This document shows positions 53,426-64,000 of a stretch of DNA of 64,000 nucleotides, piece by piece. The DNA is from Ceratothoa steindachneri (lineage: Eukaryota > Arthropoda > Malacostraca > Isopoda > Cymothoidae). The translations under genes and the position numbers were made by a program. The first letter of the stretch is position 1. The number at the start of each line of letters is the position of its first letter. The DNA lies in assembly GCA_963969495.1 (NCBI GenBank), contig OZ018337.1, forward strand, positions 83,426,777 through 83,490,776, given 5' to 3'. A model generated the notes under the pieces. It was not told the DNA's origin. It did not search any database and saw only the letters and a program-made list of their open reading frames with translations.

Positions 53426-54545
53426 CAGCCTGAGACTAAAGTTTTCGAAGACATTGACTTTTCTGATGCACTGGACATGTCAATGAATGAGTTTCTTTAG
53501 ATTTTAATGCATGTGTTTAATATAAATCGAAAGCTATTGAAATATATGAAATCCTGAAATCCGTATGTGCTATATTAAGGTGAAAGTGTCTTCATACAAC
53601 AAATCATATAACAAATTCAATATAGGTAATGAAATTACGTTTATCGTGATAGAGTCGAGTATTCAAAAGGCGATATGCGATAATGATTTGAAAGAAAAAT
53701 ACCTGTTTTTAATGAATATAACAGAGTTTAATTAAAATATACATATATATAAATATATACATTAATAAGGATTTGAATTTGTTGCTTTACGGTATATAGC
53801 GTAAACTAATGCACAAATAATCCCATAAGCATCTTCATTAAGGCGATTTTATTATATTGGAGAATTCTGAAAAAGAAAAACGATGGCTAAAAGATAATAA
53901 TAGGATTAAATCTCCCTTCAAAAGGTTTCAAGTCTAGAAGATTTATGGGATTGAGATATTTTAACAAACTGTTAATTATGAAACTTTTAAAATCTACAAA
54001 TTATATTCTGCTTCATCCTAAAACCGCCTTTTTAAGATTAAGCAGACAAATTCTTATTGTGGAGTTAAAGGGAAAGATTTTGGCTTTGATGTTTATCAAT
54101 GGAAACAATGCCAGAATTTAACTGCACGGAAATAGGAGAGGGGTATTTTTAGGGATTAAAATTACTAGTTTATGGGTAAAATATGAAGTCCGAGGTAATC
54201 CAAAAGACCAAATAATTCAATGGACTCCACTCTATGCGAATATCTAACACTCTGAGATGATTAGTAATGGTTGTGTAATTATTACACCACCACATCGCTC
54301 TCACATCCATTTGCTCTTCCATTGATTACAACCGCACTCTTTGCAACAGATTTCAACTGACTTCGTTTATGCTTAAACTTGCTTGGATTTAAAATATAAG
54401 TTGTTTTAAAAAGATCAAAATAATAATAATTCTAGGCAAAAGGCAATTATTTAAATGGAAATAGTCTCTTGATAATTATTCTGAGAAGGGATTCTCAAAT
54501 AGAATTAATTGATTAATGTTACTAGGTTTAAGTCTAAAGGGGAAA
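53426..54545. other. AT-rich interval without supported genes
   Basis: Right flank of the mariner-type fragment. No features recognised. Confidence 0.5.
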
Positions 54546-55390
54546 CTTGACAATACTAAAAATGGAGGGTGTTTCAGTCTTACGGGTCGTGACTTCGGGG
54601 AAGGTCCTTCTTGCGATGAGCCGAGTGAGGAACAATCCGATGAGGCAAGTCGGGCACGATCCGATAAGGCAAGTGGGGCACTGTCCGAATGAGAAAAGTA
54701 GGGGACGATCCGAACCAACCTTTCAATGAAGATAGCCAAACTTCAAAGATGAGGCTCGACGGGAAATGTGGGATTACTCGTAATTCCACTGGAAGAGGAA
54801 ACATATTTACCTCAAAGGTAATCGATGGAGATTTTCTTTGGATCGATTAAACGAGGAGAGAATGTTGCACGAATTCAAAGACTTGCCGATCAGAGTAGCT
54901 ACTAATTGATTGGGGTATAATCACAGCGGAGAAAGTTTGCTCTCTGATGAACGCTCATGGGACGAGACGTAAGGACAGCCTTGAGGTGCTCGCTTCACGC
55001 GTAAAATTACATAATTACTCTAGTATTTATATGCCTAATTCTGAGGGGGAAGAGGAGTTTTGAGTAAGGAGGCTTAAGCTACAGACATCTTAATTCGGAG
55101 GCGGAATCAATTCATCATTTAGCGGCTAGGTGCGAAAAAACAGTAGCTCTACCTCGCCTTGTTACTGAGCGGGAGAGGCGAGTAAGCTTGAGACGATTCG
55201 CAGGATTAGGAAGTATTTCCCCAATGCGCCCAGGAATTGAAAATTCTGGAATATTCGAACATGAAATGACGTTTCTTAGGCTGGTATACACTCGCACGTG
55301 GTCTCCTATAAAGTGTTTGGGGGGAGGGTGTCAGAGGTTGTTCTTTTACAGTGAGTACAAACCAGAAAAAAACAAATCCATATAAGAACT
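54546..55390 (+). other. G+C-richer block with a possible LINE C-terminal remnant
   Basis: The block is distinct from its AT-rich flanks. Its left part has about three tandem copies of a 24-25-base unit of the form GATCCGATAAGGCAAGTGGG (about 54636-54715). Its right part has a plus-strand frame open from about 55065 to a TAA near 55384. That frame includes SEAESIHHLAARCEK (about 55095-55139), which resembles the HxxxxC end of the zinc-finger-like motif near the C terminus of many non-LTR retrotransposon polyproteins. The expected preceding cysteines are not visible, so the resemblance is weak. It could equally be an unrelated transposon. Confidence 0.28.
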
Positions 55391-57415
55391 GTGTCTAGAG
55401 ATTATTTACAAAAGCTATTTTTTATGTCTTCATTTTCCAGAAAAACTTTACGAAATTATTTTTCGTGCACCTACATTTAGGACTCGAATAATCATAATTT
55501 AGATACAAACAAAAATACCTCTCTCTGGTAATAAATATTGTATAGTCGATATTATGACATTTTTTATAATTAACTGTTCGCACATACTTGGTAAGAGAGA
55601 AGCAACTCTTTGCAAGAAGTAATTCAAGAACATTTCTGATAAAGAATAATCTTATCTGTAAACGTCAAAGATTTGAATCAGGATACTCGTGCACTGAAGT
55701 AACTGGCATAGTATGAAATCAAACTAATAGAGTAAAAAGTTAAAATACAAATTTGAACTATGATTACTGTGGTGGATGCTTGGGTAAGAGGATTATTTGT
55801 CACGGGATGTCAGTTGAAGTAGGCCACCATGTGATAACAAGGTAGATGGTCAAGGTTTTACTGCAATTGTTGGAGACTCACTCTTAGGCAAAGTCATTTT
55901 GGATGATAACTTCAAACTGGATTACTAGGGGTACGGCTATCATAATTTTAAAATTAGCAGAAATAAATTCTCTAATAACATTTTGCAGTTTGGTATAAAT
56001 TATTAATTAATGGATCCCACTTTGGGAAATATATGGATTTTCTGTCCCTTTGAGTTAGGTATGTGGAAGAAAGTGGGAATAAAGTTTGTTTGAAATAGTG
56101 TTGCTTAACTTCAGAGTAAGAGTATTAAATTTAATTAAGCCATGTATGTTGTATAATCAATGTATATCATTAGTAAAGGGAAGAAGGGTTGAAACGAGTG
56201 TAAGCAGAGTTTTTACAGCATTAAGCTATAGGGCATTCAAAATGACGAGCCAGAATTAATGACCTTATATTCGATAGGTAGCTGCGAAGTAAAAGGATTT
56301 AGGGCCATCTAATTAATTTGGTAAGTAAAACAAGCATAAGATCAAGCAATATCCACTTCCCTCTCTTAATTCTAAAAATAAGTTATCCTCAAACGACCTT
56401 TTTTACAAAAAAAACCCAGATAAATCAGCTTCTTGTTGCAGCACCTGCCATATGTAGAGCTGAAAAGCTCATAAATATAATTTGAATAAATTTCACAAGA
56501 TAAATCTGCTTTGAAATTGGCAAGAAAGGAATGGAAAAATGCAAATATATCTCTATTTACACTTTATGGAACGGATACTCACATTTGTATTATTTCTATT
56601 TACATTCTCGTAATTAAAATCAGTGTAATCCAAATAAATTATCCTTTACTATTTATTCAAATATATCGTGGCACTATTGTTGCCGTATAAAACATCGTTT
56701 GCTTTCTTATAAAAACTTATATACTTTAGCATATTTCAATTTCAATACGCTAGGAAAATTTTCAACTCCTGTGATTTATCCCTAGCCATAAGTTCTTATC
56801 TTTCCACCTCTCATCTTCTTTATACAATGGAGGATTTGCTAATTTTAAACAAAATAATAAAATCAACAAATAAGGTCATGTCAAAAGTTCATTTTCCTTA
56901 TTAACAGCTAAATCTTGACCCAGTCGCTTCGTTGATGGATTTTGTTTTTTTGGTACCTCTAAAGATGCTGTACCTAACTTAACCTAGATTCTAGGGAAAA
57001 GTATCCTCTTTTTCTAGTTAATTGTCCTAAATATCATGGGTTGAAAACTTTCAAAAAGACGTAAACTAATAAAATGATCGAAATGATAGAAGATGCAATT
57101 CAATGTGGCCAGGAATAAGATAACGCAGATAGGTTTTGGTAATCTCTAAGAAGAGTACAATATGGGGAGGAAAATTTTAACACAGTATTTTTGGTTCGTC
57201 AAATCTAATTAAAAACTTCCTCTCGAAATTAATTTACAATTTGAAGAAAAAAATGAAGATTCGGAAAGTTTGGAAGATATATGGAAAAATAAATGATGGT
57301 TGGCGGTATAATTAATCGCCTAAATGCATGTGTGCTGATGACATTTAACCATATAGGAATTTGAGACTTGGGCAAGAAATAAGGAAACAAGGTCAGCTGA
57401 TCAAAACTAACCTTC
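55391..57415. other. AT-rich interval without supported genes
   Basis: No coding or structured features recognised in about 2 kb. Confidence 0.5.
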
Positions 57416-57775
57416 GGAGTCCATTGGCAATTATATCAATCAAAAGGGATTTTAAAGCAACCTAAGGCTTTGATTTCGTTGGAAGCGACAGAATAGTTAT
57501 GAAGTCTTTACCAAATAATTCCCCGGTTAACCTAGGGAAAACTTTGATAGTCATATTATCCGAAAGAGAATATAAAACAACTTAAGGGTTACAAATTACG
57601 TAAGAATCGGCCAAATAGTTATGATATTATAACCAAAATATAATAATTCCTGTGGCTAGCCTTTGCCAGACCTTGGCAATTATATCATTCGAAAGAGAAT
57701 GTAAAACAATAGGGTTTCCAATTTCGTTGAATCGGCCGAATATTTTTGATATTATCCAATCAGAATTATATACCT
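57416..57775 (-). repeat. 120-bp tandem repeat, locus 3 (inverted)
   Basis: Reverse-oriented relative of the units at 32.4 and 45.8 kb. TTGGCAATTATATCA-like blocks start near 57424, 57544 and 57673, giving periods of about 120 and 129 bases. Each is followed by GAAAGAGAAT(A/G)TAAAACAA, and GAATCGGCC(A/G)AATA blocks lie between. Three units are present here against two at the other loci. The terminal GTGAGAG...CTCTCAC pair was not found. Confidence 0.7.
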
Positions 57776-60125
57776 TTTTAATAAAAAACATTTATACATC
57801 AATCATTGAATCAATAAATTCACTCTCATATCTTTATATGATTTTAAAAATACTATGAAAGAATGAAACTAAGACATTTCTAGGATTCAGGCCAAAGTTA
57901 GTTAATTTATTCCAGAAGTATAAAGGTGTATATGAAAAGTATCTTCTCAATATATGCTTGAAACCAATTTGGGTTTGCAGGACTCAATCCTATGACGTCT
58001 TGAATGATGGTCGTTTAGAACCGACTCACAAAGTTTTAAGAGAAAGACATACGAGTAGTAACCCTTGTAGAGATCATTCTTGTTTATCATTTGGTCCTCT
58101 TTATCCAATAGATAACTACAGCATTTCCAGGAGAAGAAACACAGAATCAGATTTATGTAACAGCTCATATTTCTACGTGTTTAAATCGTGCTGGTTGGTG
58201 ACCTGTATTTCGTAGTATTGAAATATGTATAAATTTAAATTTTATCAATCGAATCTTTTTCTCTTCTTTCAAGAAAAATAAATCAGTTCTCGATTCACTC
58301 TTCGAATTTTTACAAATTAACCTATCATCTCTATAATTATTTATGCGTCAGTCCGTAAATCAATCTATTGAAAAAATTCTTTGTCTACTTCCTTCAATGA
58401 ATTTTCCGATTGTTCCCAATGATTTGGCCATGATTTAATTAAAGGCTTGATTATTGCATCGATTCTTCAATAATTAACACATTTCTCTCAAATTTCGGAG
58501 AATGCCTGCCCGTGACTTTTGTCGGTGCTTTGTTATAAATATCTCAATTTTTAAAGGACGCGCAAATGCTATATAATGTATATCGAAGATTTTATTTACT
58601 ATATAACTCTTTTACTATTTAAGGAGGGAAATTTGTAACTATGATTTTATGACCCAAAAATATTTGCCACCATCTTGGGAGCAACAATGTTAGTTAGAAT
58701 CGCCTCATTTTATTATATATCATTTTGAAGGGATTCTTTTTTGGAATAAAAATAAGATATGGACATTTCCTAATAATCAATTGTAAAGAAAATATAATTA
58801 ATCAAATAGAATTTGAGAGCAAGACCTTTATAGATAAAGTCAAGCAACACTGTATACCAACTAGAGGCATAACTATATCTAGCAATGGCTTTTGAATTCG
58901 AATCTAATGATAGGCTGGTGGGAGGAATGGGGCGAATTCATATTGAATTCTCTTAATGTCGTAACATTTTCTTAAGTAAACTCTGTATATTAAATATGTT
59001 AAAAGGGACTGGCAGTCATTGGTCTTTAGCTCTATATTTATTTTAATTCCATTGTAAATATTCAATTACAGGTTTGAAATAGGATTTCTGACTCCCGTTG
59101 GTTTCAGTGCGTTAGCGAAAGCTAGAATTTTAGCAACTTTTAATAAAGTAATTCAAGAATTAGACAGAATCCGATGTAATTTTGCTCTCCCAAACGATCC
59201 AAGTCCTTTTTTTCTACAAAATGTTCCATTTAAATTCAAGTTAGTATCTTCTACTAAATCCTAGGTTAAAATAGTAGTCGGTTTCCACTAACATTTGAAA
59301 TAATTCCAAGTCATTTGTAGCCAATTTCATCAATTTAAATAGAATTTCGTCTACCAAATATTTCATTGGATGCTAATTACGTTTTCTCTACCAAATTATC
59401 CATCTAAATCCAATTCAACTTCATATACTCGCTTGAATAGGTGAGGAGGGCTGGTCGTAAACACATGATAGTTTTAATAGGAAAATAAGAGGAAAATTTA
59501 CCTAACCTGCCTAAAATCTTATAATTGGGATAGTTTTAGAGGAAAAGTTATTAAAAAATAACAATAAACTAGTCGCAATAATAAAAATCAGCAATATCGT
59601 GATTTTAGCTGCGGAATTCGGGATCAATTGTAATAAAATAACTTGGGGAGGATCATGAAAGCAAGGTAGCCAAATGATATAACAGGATATTATTCTTATT
59701 AAACACACAAGACCTTTATTGAACTGTATTAAGAGTTATGCGTATACAGCGAATTCAATTTATTATAAATAAATTATTTTAAATAAAATATTGTACAATG
59801 CAGGAATATATGATTTCGAAAAATTAGAAATCATAACTTCTTGCATAAAAATGGAGATGAAGTGACAACTTAACATAATATCTTTGGCTTAAGTTTGAAT
59901 AATTTTTATATGTTTTTAGACAATCTATATGTAGGCAAAGGGCTTAGATAAACCCAACGCAGAAAGTTTATTCAATATAAATATTTCTCAAACTGTTCAA
60001 AAGAGCTCTCAATTCTCATTTCGGGGAAAGGCTTAAAATTTTCCATACATTATTAAATCTAAAACATTAAAGACACCTTGGAAATGTAAATTAATGATGA
60101 ACGTTTGCTTTTCAATATAGATAAC
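57776..60125. other. AT-rich interval without supported genes
   Basis: No gene recognised. TCTACCAAAT recurs around 59350 and 59390 as a very short degenerate repeat. Confidence 0.45.
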
Positions 60126-61425
60126 TGTCTTAGAATGGACTCTCGACGATATACCATATATAACTATTCGTTGAGGGAACTTCTTTAATTATCTTTAGAC
60201 TGCGTGAATGTCTGGCGGGCCAATATTAAGTAACTTCGATAAGCTTAAGAAGTGGAACTGAGCTCAAGGCTAATAATATTGCTATCATTAATAAAATAGA
60301 GTTTTAATAATAATAACTATCAACAATACACAAAACGGAAAATATTGACATAAACAGAGAATGAAAAGGGTCTTTGGGGCTCGGGCTAATCCGAGGATTA
60401 AAGGATTTACAAAGGTAAAACAAATATAGAGTTAAAGAGATGGGATGGTTCGCTAAACCATATAAAGCACAGGATAAAACGGACAAAAGGGTTAAGTACT
60501 CAAAGGTGACGTTTGGCTTACGTAACTTTATACTAGTGGTGCAGTGTAAGGCGACGTGAAGGAATTTTCGGTCCGCTGGCGAGTTCCAGCCAAAGGGGGG
60601 AAATAAAATGATCCTGACGTGGCGTCTTGGGAATGAGAACCGTTTCTCGACGAACGGCTTGAAGAACAATGGCTGTTCTACGTTGTTCTCTTCTGAACAA
60701 CAGGGGGGGTTGAGAACCGTCTCTTGTCTACGGGCTCAAGAACAATGGCTGTTCTAATGTGTTCTCTTCTGAACAACAAGGGGGAAGGGTGAGAACCGTT
60801 TCTTGTCGAAGGACTCAAAAGAACAATGGCTGTTCTACGTTGTTCTCTTCTAAACAAGGGGGGAAGGGTGAGAACCATCTCTGGTCAACGGGCTCAAGAA
60901 CAATGGCTGTTCTAATGTTGTTCTCTTCTGAACAACGAGGGGGAACCCTTGGGGACTTGGAATCACGAAAGGCTCGTCCCTTGGCACTCAAGGAATATTG
61001 TCCTCCTTCTGGATAAGTGATGGTGAATCTCGAGGTTGAGGTCCCTTGGCGCACAATGTAAGAGAGGGTCGTGGTGATGTTTCGCGACGAAAATCTGGAT
61101 CTCCAATCTGGTCTTAGTGGTAAAGTTTCCATCTAAATAGTCGAGACACTCCTTTGGCATGGGGGACAATGGAGTGGGAGCTTCGAGGGAATGCACAGCC
61201 AAGCCTGGGAACAATGCCTTATCTGTCCATAAGCCTAACTCAATCTGGCGAGGTCGGCGTATGGGGGCGAACGGGCGGACGATTACCTCCTTGTTTAAAC
61301 ATTGACATCCAGGGGCTGTTATAAGGCGCCAAGATCGAAGCGAAGATGCACGTGTGAGCATCGTGGTTTTAAAATAATATGTGATAGAAGTTGAAACTAA
61401 CGCTGCCTCAACCCGTTCTATCACA
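60126..61425 (-). mobile_element. LTR, family 2, attached copy (probable 3' LTR)
   Basis: Collinear with the solo LTR at 39764-41068. It starts TGTCTTAGAATGGAC and ends CGTTCTATCACA on the plus strand. Unlike the solo copy, its flanking bases differ (ATAAC on the left, CCCAT on the right). That fits an LTR whose right side is internal element sequence and not the target. On the minus strand the sequence just before its TGTGATAG start is GGAATGGATGGG, a plausible polypurine tract, and a gypsy RNase H lies further upstream. I therefore infer the 3' LTR of a minus-strand Ty3/gypsy element. Confidence 0.82.
60635..60950. repeat. Four ~78-bp tandem units with AGAACA/TGTTCT inverted motifs (second copy)
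   Basis: Units start near 60635, 60712, 60791 and 60870. They have the same two inverted pairs as the array at 40274-40590, and the unit number is conserved between the two LTRs. Confidence 0.88.
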
Positions 61426-61838
61426 CCCATCCATTCCGGGGGAAGTTGTCACTTGGAAAAAAAGAAAGAAGGGACAACGATAGAGCTCCGTTGTGGGGTA
61501 CTTGTTTTCTTGTACCAACCGTACCTTTCTGCACCTAACTAGTATTACCTCAATACATATGATTATTTTGATCTTTTGATTATATGGGAAAATATCCTTT
61601 AATACAAACTTAATAAAAAAAAGGCATGGAACAATGAAATGATATAAAATTAGTACATATGGGACAAAATAATTTATACGTAAATTAATGGGTCCAAATA
61701 TATACATACAAAAAAATAGACATTGAGCGTTACAAAATTCAGACATATACATTAACTAATTATATTACAAGAGAATCTTAATTTAAGTCGTACAAGACGA
61801 TATCTACCCTCATGGAGATACTAATTCTATGAATACAA
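61426..61838 (-). other. Remnant internal region of the gypsy element
   Basis: On the minus strand this lies between the RNase H remnant and the 3' LTR. A complete Ty3/gypsy element would have over 1 kb of integrase here. Only about 410 mostly AT-rich bases remain, and no zinc-binding or D,D,E motif is visible, so the integrase is deleted. A minus-strand frame near the LTR (EN.YPTTELY...SPGMDG) could be a polyprotein tail. Confidence 0.45.
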
Positions 61839-62104
61839 TTACTCTACGCTATTCGGTAACGCATTCCTACTGAGTGCGTCAGCGACCTGGTTATCGGAAC
61901 CTTTTATATAATTTATTTTAAATTGATACTCTTGCAAGAGTAAACTCCAGCGCATGATTCGGCCGTTGGAGTGTCGCACATTTCTAATATAGGCTAACGG
62001 ACGTTGGTCGGTTCCTATCTGAAATTCTTTACCTATCAAGTACATCTTGAATATGTGTATTTCGTAGAATTCTTTCTGATAAGAACCCTACTTACCTGTC
62101 ACCA
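61839..62104 (-). pseudogene. Ty3/gypsy RNase H domain remnant
   Basis: Minus-strand translation gives the end of a Ty3/gypsy reverse transcriptase with its RNase H. From the right it reads SYQKEFYEIHIFKMYLIGKE, then TDQRPLAYI (the TDHKPL motif with the catalytic-region aspartate), then RWSLLLQEYQFKINYIKG, and ends at ADALSR (about 61864-61881), all in the canonical order and spacing. In a working element this domain removes the RNA strand during cDNA synthesis. The frame meets a stop near 62085 and is cut about 10 bases further on by the family-1 LTR starting at 62116. Reverse transcriptase palm, protease and gag are absent from the window. Confidence 0.85.
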
Positions 62105-62873
62105 CTTTTATCTAGTGTCGTAGAATGCCCCCCCTTTTTGTTCTATCTCTAAGAGTGCTAAGTGTGTCTAATATATATTGATATTATAAGAATATCCTAA
62201 AGAACAGAGCCGTTACCAAACACGTAAGGATATAAAAGAAACGCCCACTAATTCACAAAATAAACTTATATTTTATCTTTAACCATTGAATACACAACCT
62301 TTATACATTAACTACAGCAATACTCTAAATATTATTATAAACAAGAATTAATTAAATTAGGTACCCTCCAAAATTGGTTAACGTTTTCTCTAGACAAAAC
62401 AATAATATAAGAATTAGGCTTACGGACGCATGTGGAGTTTAAAGGCCTCAGAAATGTTATTGACTCACGACGCGTGCCGGATTTCCAGGTTTAGATGGGC
62501 GAAATTCCACGGTCGTTTTGGCGAGGGTAGCAGCTGGGGGGTCCACACGTTCTTCCGGGGGGCAAGGGTTCTTTAAGGAGGAGAACCAAGACGGTGCTTT
62601 ATGCAACACCTAGGCAGTCGTGGTCTCTCTGGCGAGAGTGAGTCGAACTTGTTTCTTAAATCAAGTTAACTTGGAGTGCAGTGTTATCACCGAGTAACGA
62701 GCTCGAGGAGGAGCTTTTCTCTTTCGTTACTTATTTCTTTATGGAAGAGGACTGAACTCGGGGAGGGTCTTCTTCACGGGCGAGGATAACGGAGGGGGGT
62801 TTCTCTGGCGAGAATAAGTTACTTAATGTTTGGTGTGGCCACCGAATAACGGGCTCGAGGGGGAGCCTTTTCC

Positions 62874-63471
62874 TTCTTCTTCTTAATTCCTCAAGGACGA
62901 GGAATACCTCTGGTGTTTAAGGTGCGCCAGGATATGAGGAGTGTCTCTGGCGAGAGTAAGTCGAACTTCCTAAAGTTCACTTATCGTTTGGTTTGATAAC
63001 CAGAGACTTAGCTCAAGCATGAGCTTTTTCTTAGCCCCTTAAGGTAGGTAGCCCTGCCTCTCTTGCAGGGTACTTCTTGGTCTAACGAGCCAAGTATTCT
63101 ACCTCTCCAGTCTCGGTAGCTCGGTTGTGGATCCGAGGACTTCGTCACCTAGAGACTGACGTATACTACCTCCTTCTTCTTTTCTTAATTCCTCAAGGAC
63201 GAGGAATACCCCTGGTGTTTAAGGTGCACCAGGATATGAGAAGTCTCTCTGGCGAGAGTAAGTCGAACTTACCAAAGTTCAACTCATCGTTTGGTTTGAT
63301 AACCAGGAAATTAGCTCAAGGATGAGCTTTTTCTTAGCCCCTTAAGGTAGGTAGCCCTGCCTCTCTTGCAGGGTACTTCTTGGTCTGGCGACCCAAATAA
63401 ACTACCTCTCTAGTCTCGGTAGTTCGGTTTGATCCGAAGACTTCGTCACCTAGAGACTGAAGTATACTACC
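62874..63471. repeat. ~300-bp tandem duplication within the LTR
   Basis: The segment from about 62874 to 63171 is repeated at 63172-63471. Both contain TTCCTCAAGGACGAGGAATAC, a GGTGTTTAAGGTGC(G/A)CCAGGATA block, the TCTCTGGCGAGAGTAAGTCG motif, and GTAGCCCTGCCTCTCTTGCA. They differ at a modest number of positions, so the duplication is not the newest change. Confidence 0.88.
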
Positions 63472-63600
63472 AATCCAGTCTAGGTAGCTCGGTTTTGGAT
63501 CCGAGGACTTCGTCACCTGGCCTGACGTATACTACCAATCCAGTCTAGGTAGCTCGGTTTTGGATCCGAGGACTTCGTCACCTGGCCTGACGTATACTAC
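63471..63600. repeat. Two identical 65-bp tandem units
   Basis: 63471-63535 and 63536-63600 are identical, starting CAATCCAGTCTAGGTAGCTC and ending GACGTATACTAC. Perfect identity implies a recent event or an assembly artefact. Confidence 0.95.
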
Positions 63601-64000
63601 CTCGATTTTTATCAGAGTTCCTCATTTATACCTCGCACCCCCACTGGGGGAGTGGTAAGGGGGAGAGGGGCTTGAAAACGGCCCCAGGAGAGTTCTTTTT
63701 CCAAAAGATCTTTCCCACGAAGTCAAACATCGGCTCCTCGTTAGCCATCGAGATTGGGAGAAACCCGTCTCCAATTTCTTGTTCGACGTGAAACTGGATC
63801 TCACTCTCCTGGGGGAGATCTTACCTTTTTGACCTTTAGGGTCTTTTATGTCACTGGGTTGTGCCACGTTATGGTTAAGCAATGACCCGCCGATGCCTTC
63901 GACGGATGTCGTTGCGGTAACCGCCTTGGGACTGCATCACGAGTGACCGGGGCGGGGGGAGGAAGTGACCATTTCCCGACAGTCTATGACCCAGATAATT

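Larger units (their letters stand above)
62116..63981 (+). mobile_element. LTR, family 1, copy 3 (expanded)
   Basis: It begins TGTCGTAGAATGCC and ends ATTTCCCGACA, collinear with 30577-32012. It is 1866 bases against 1436, and the excess is explained by an internal ~300-bp tandem duplication plus two identical 65-bp units. The flanks are TCTAG (left) and GTCTA (right), so there is no perfect 5-bp duplication. Left of it is the truncated gypsy RNase H. Either it is a solo LTR whose target duplication has mutated, or it is one end of a longer element running past the window. The few bases to the right (63982-64000) show no obvious primer-binding site. Confidence 0.82.

Noticed and set aside
60963..61430. 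155-codon minus-strand frame and overlapping plus-strand frames
   Set aside because: They lie inside LTR family 2; the solo copy breaks them and no protein motif is present.

Overview
The window is a gene-poor, strongly AT-rich piece of a eukaryotic nuclear genome, most likely from an arthropod. It has no compact operon-like coding. It is dominated by A/T homopolymers and (TA)n arrays, and nearly every recognisable piece is a decayed mobile element. Two relatives of a mariner-type transposase that I associate with parasitic copepod genomes (salmon louse and relatives), a second mariner type, a Penelope-like fragment and several LTR families together suggest a crustacean, perhaps a sea louse. 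That assignment is inference from element types and base composition, not from a host gene. I found no intact host protein gene and no convincing tRNA, rRNA or CRISPR.

Layout. At 495-900 there is an AAT-rich array. It is followed by a ~0.88 kb segment (900-1790) with a diverged second copy at 51778-52690. A broken gene of a widespread arthropod protein of unknown function lies at 3078-3690. (TA)n arrays are at 6.5 and 7.2 kb. An unexplained G+C-richer block is at 11.3-12.06 kb, and a 34-bp inverted repeat is at 14.04-14.13 kb. A decayed full-length mariner-type element with both ends occupies 15334-16581.

From 18.8 kb the main theme is LTR retrotransposons. LTR family 1 has three copies: 18830-20380 (inverted), 30577-32012 and 62116-63981. 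The first two are solo LTRs with perfect 5-bp target duplications. LTR family 2 has a solo LTR at 39764-41068 with a perfect 5-bp duplication. A second copy at 60126-61425 is attached to a remnant Ty3/gypsy RNase H on the minus strand, which is itself cut off by the third family-1 LTR. A third LTR-like unit lies at 22416-23640, also with a 5-bp duplication. Solo LTRs of this kind are normally left by recombination between the two ends of a full element.

Other content includes a Penelope-like reverse transcriptase fragment (minus strand, 33750-34420), a tRNA-like A/B box pair at 34.73-34.82 kb, and a long fold-back (36141-36411) between two (TA)n arrays. There is also an internally deleted mariner (37574-38454, minus strand) and a 5'-truncated mariner relative (52836-53425). 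A 120-bp tandem repeat family occurs at three loci (32.4, 45.8 and 57.4 kb), and a diverged ~0.48 kb pair lies at 39.2 and 47.7 kb. The remaining intervals are AT-rich DNA in which I can support nothing. The genes do not work together as a system; the window reads as a record of transposon insertion, nesting and decay. The most novel-looking signals are the tandem inverted-repeat arrays inside two unrelated LTR families and the long hairpin at 36 kb.
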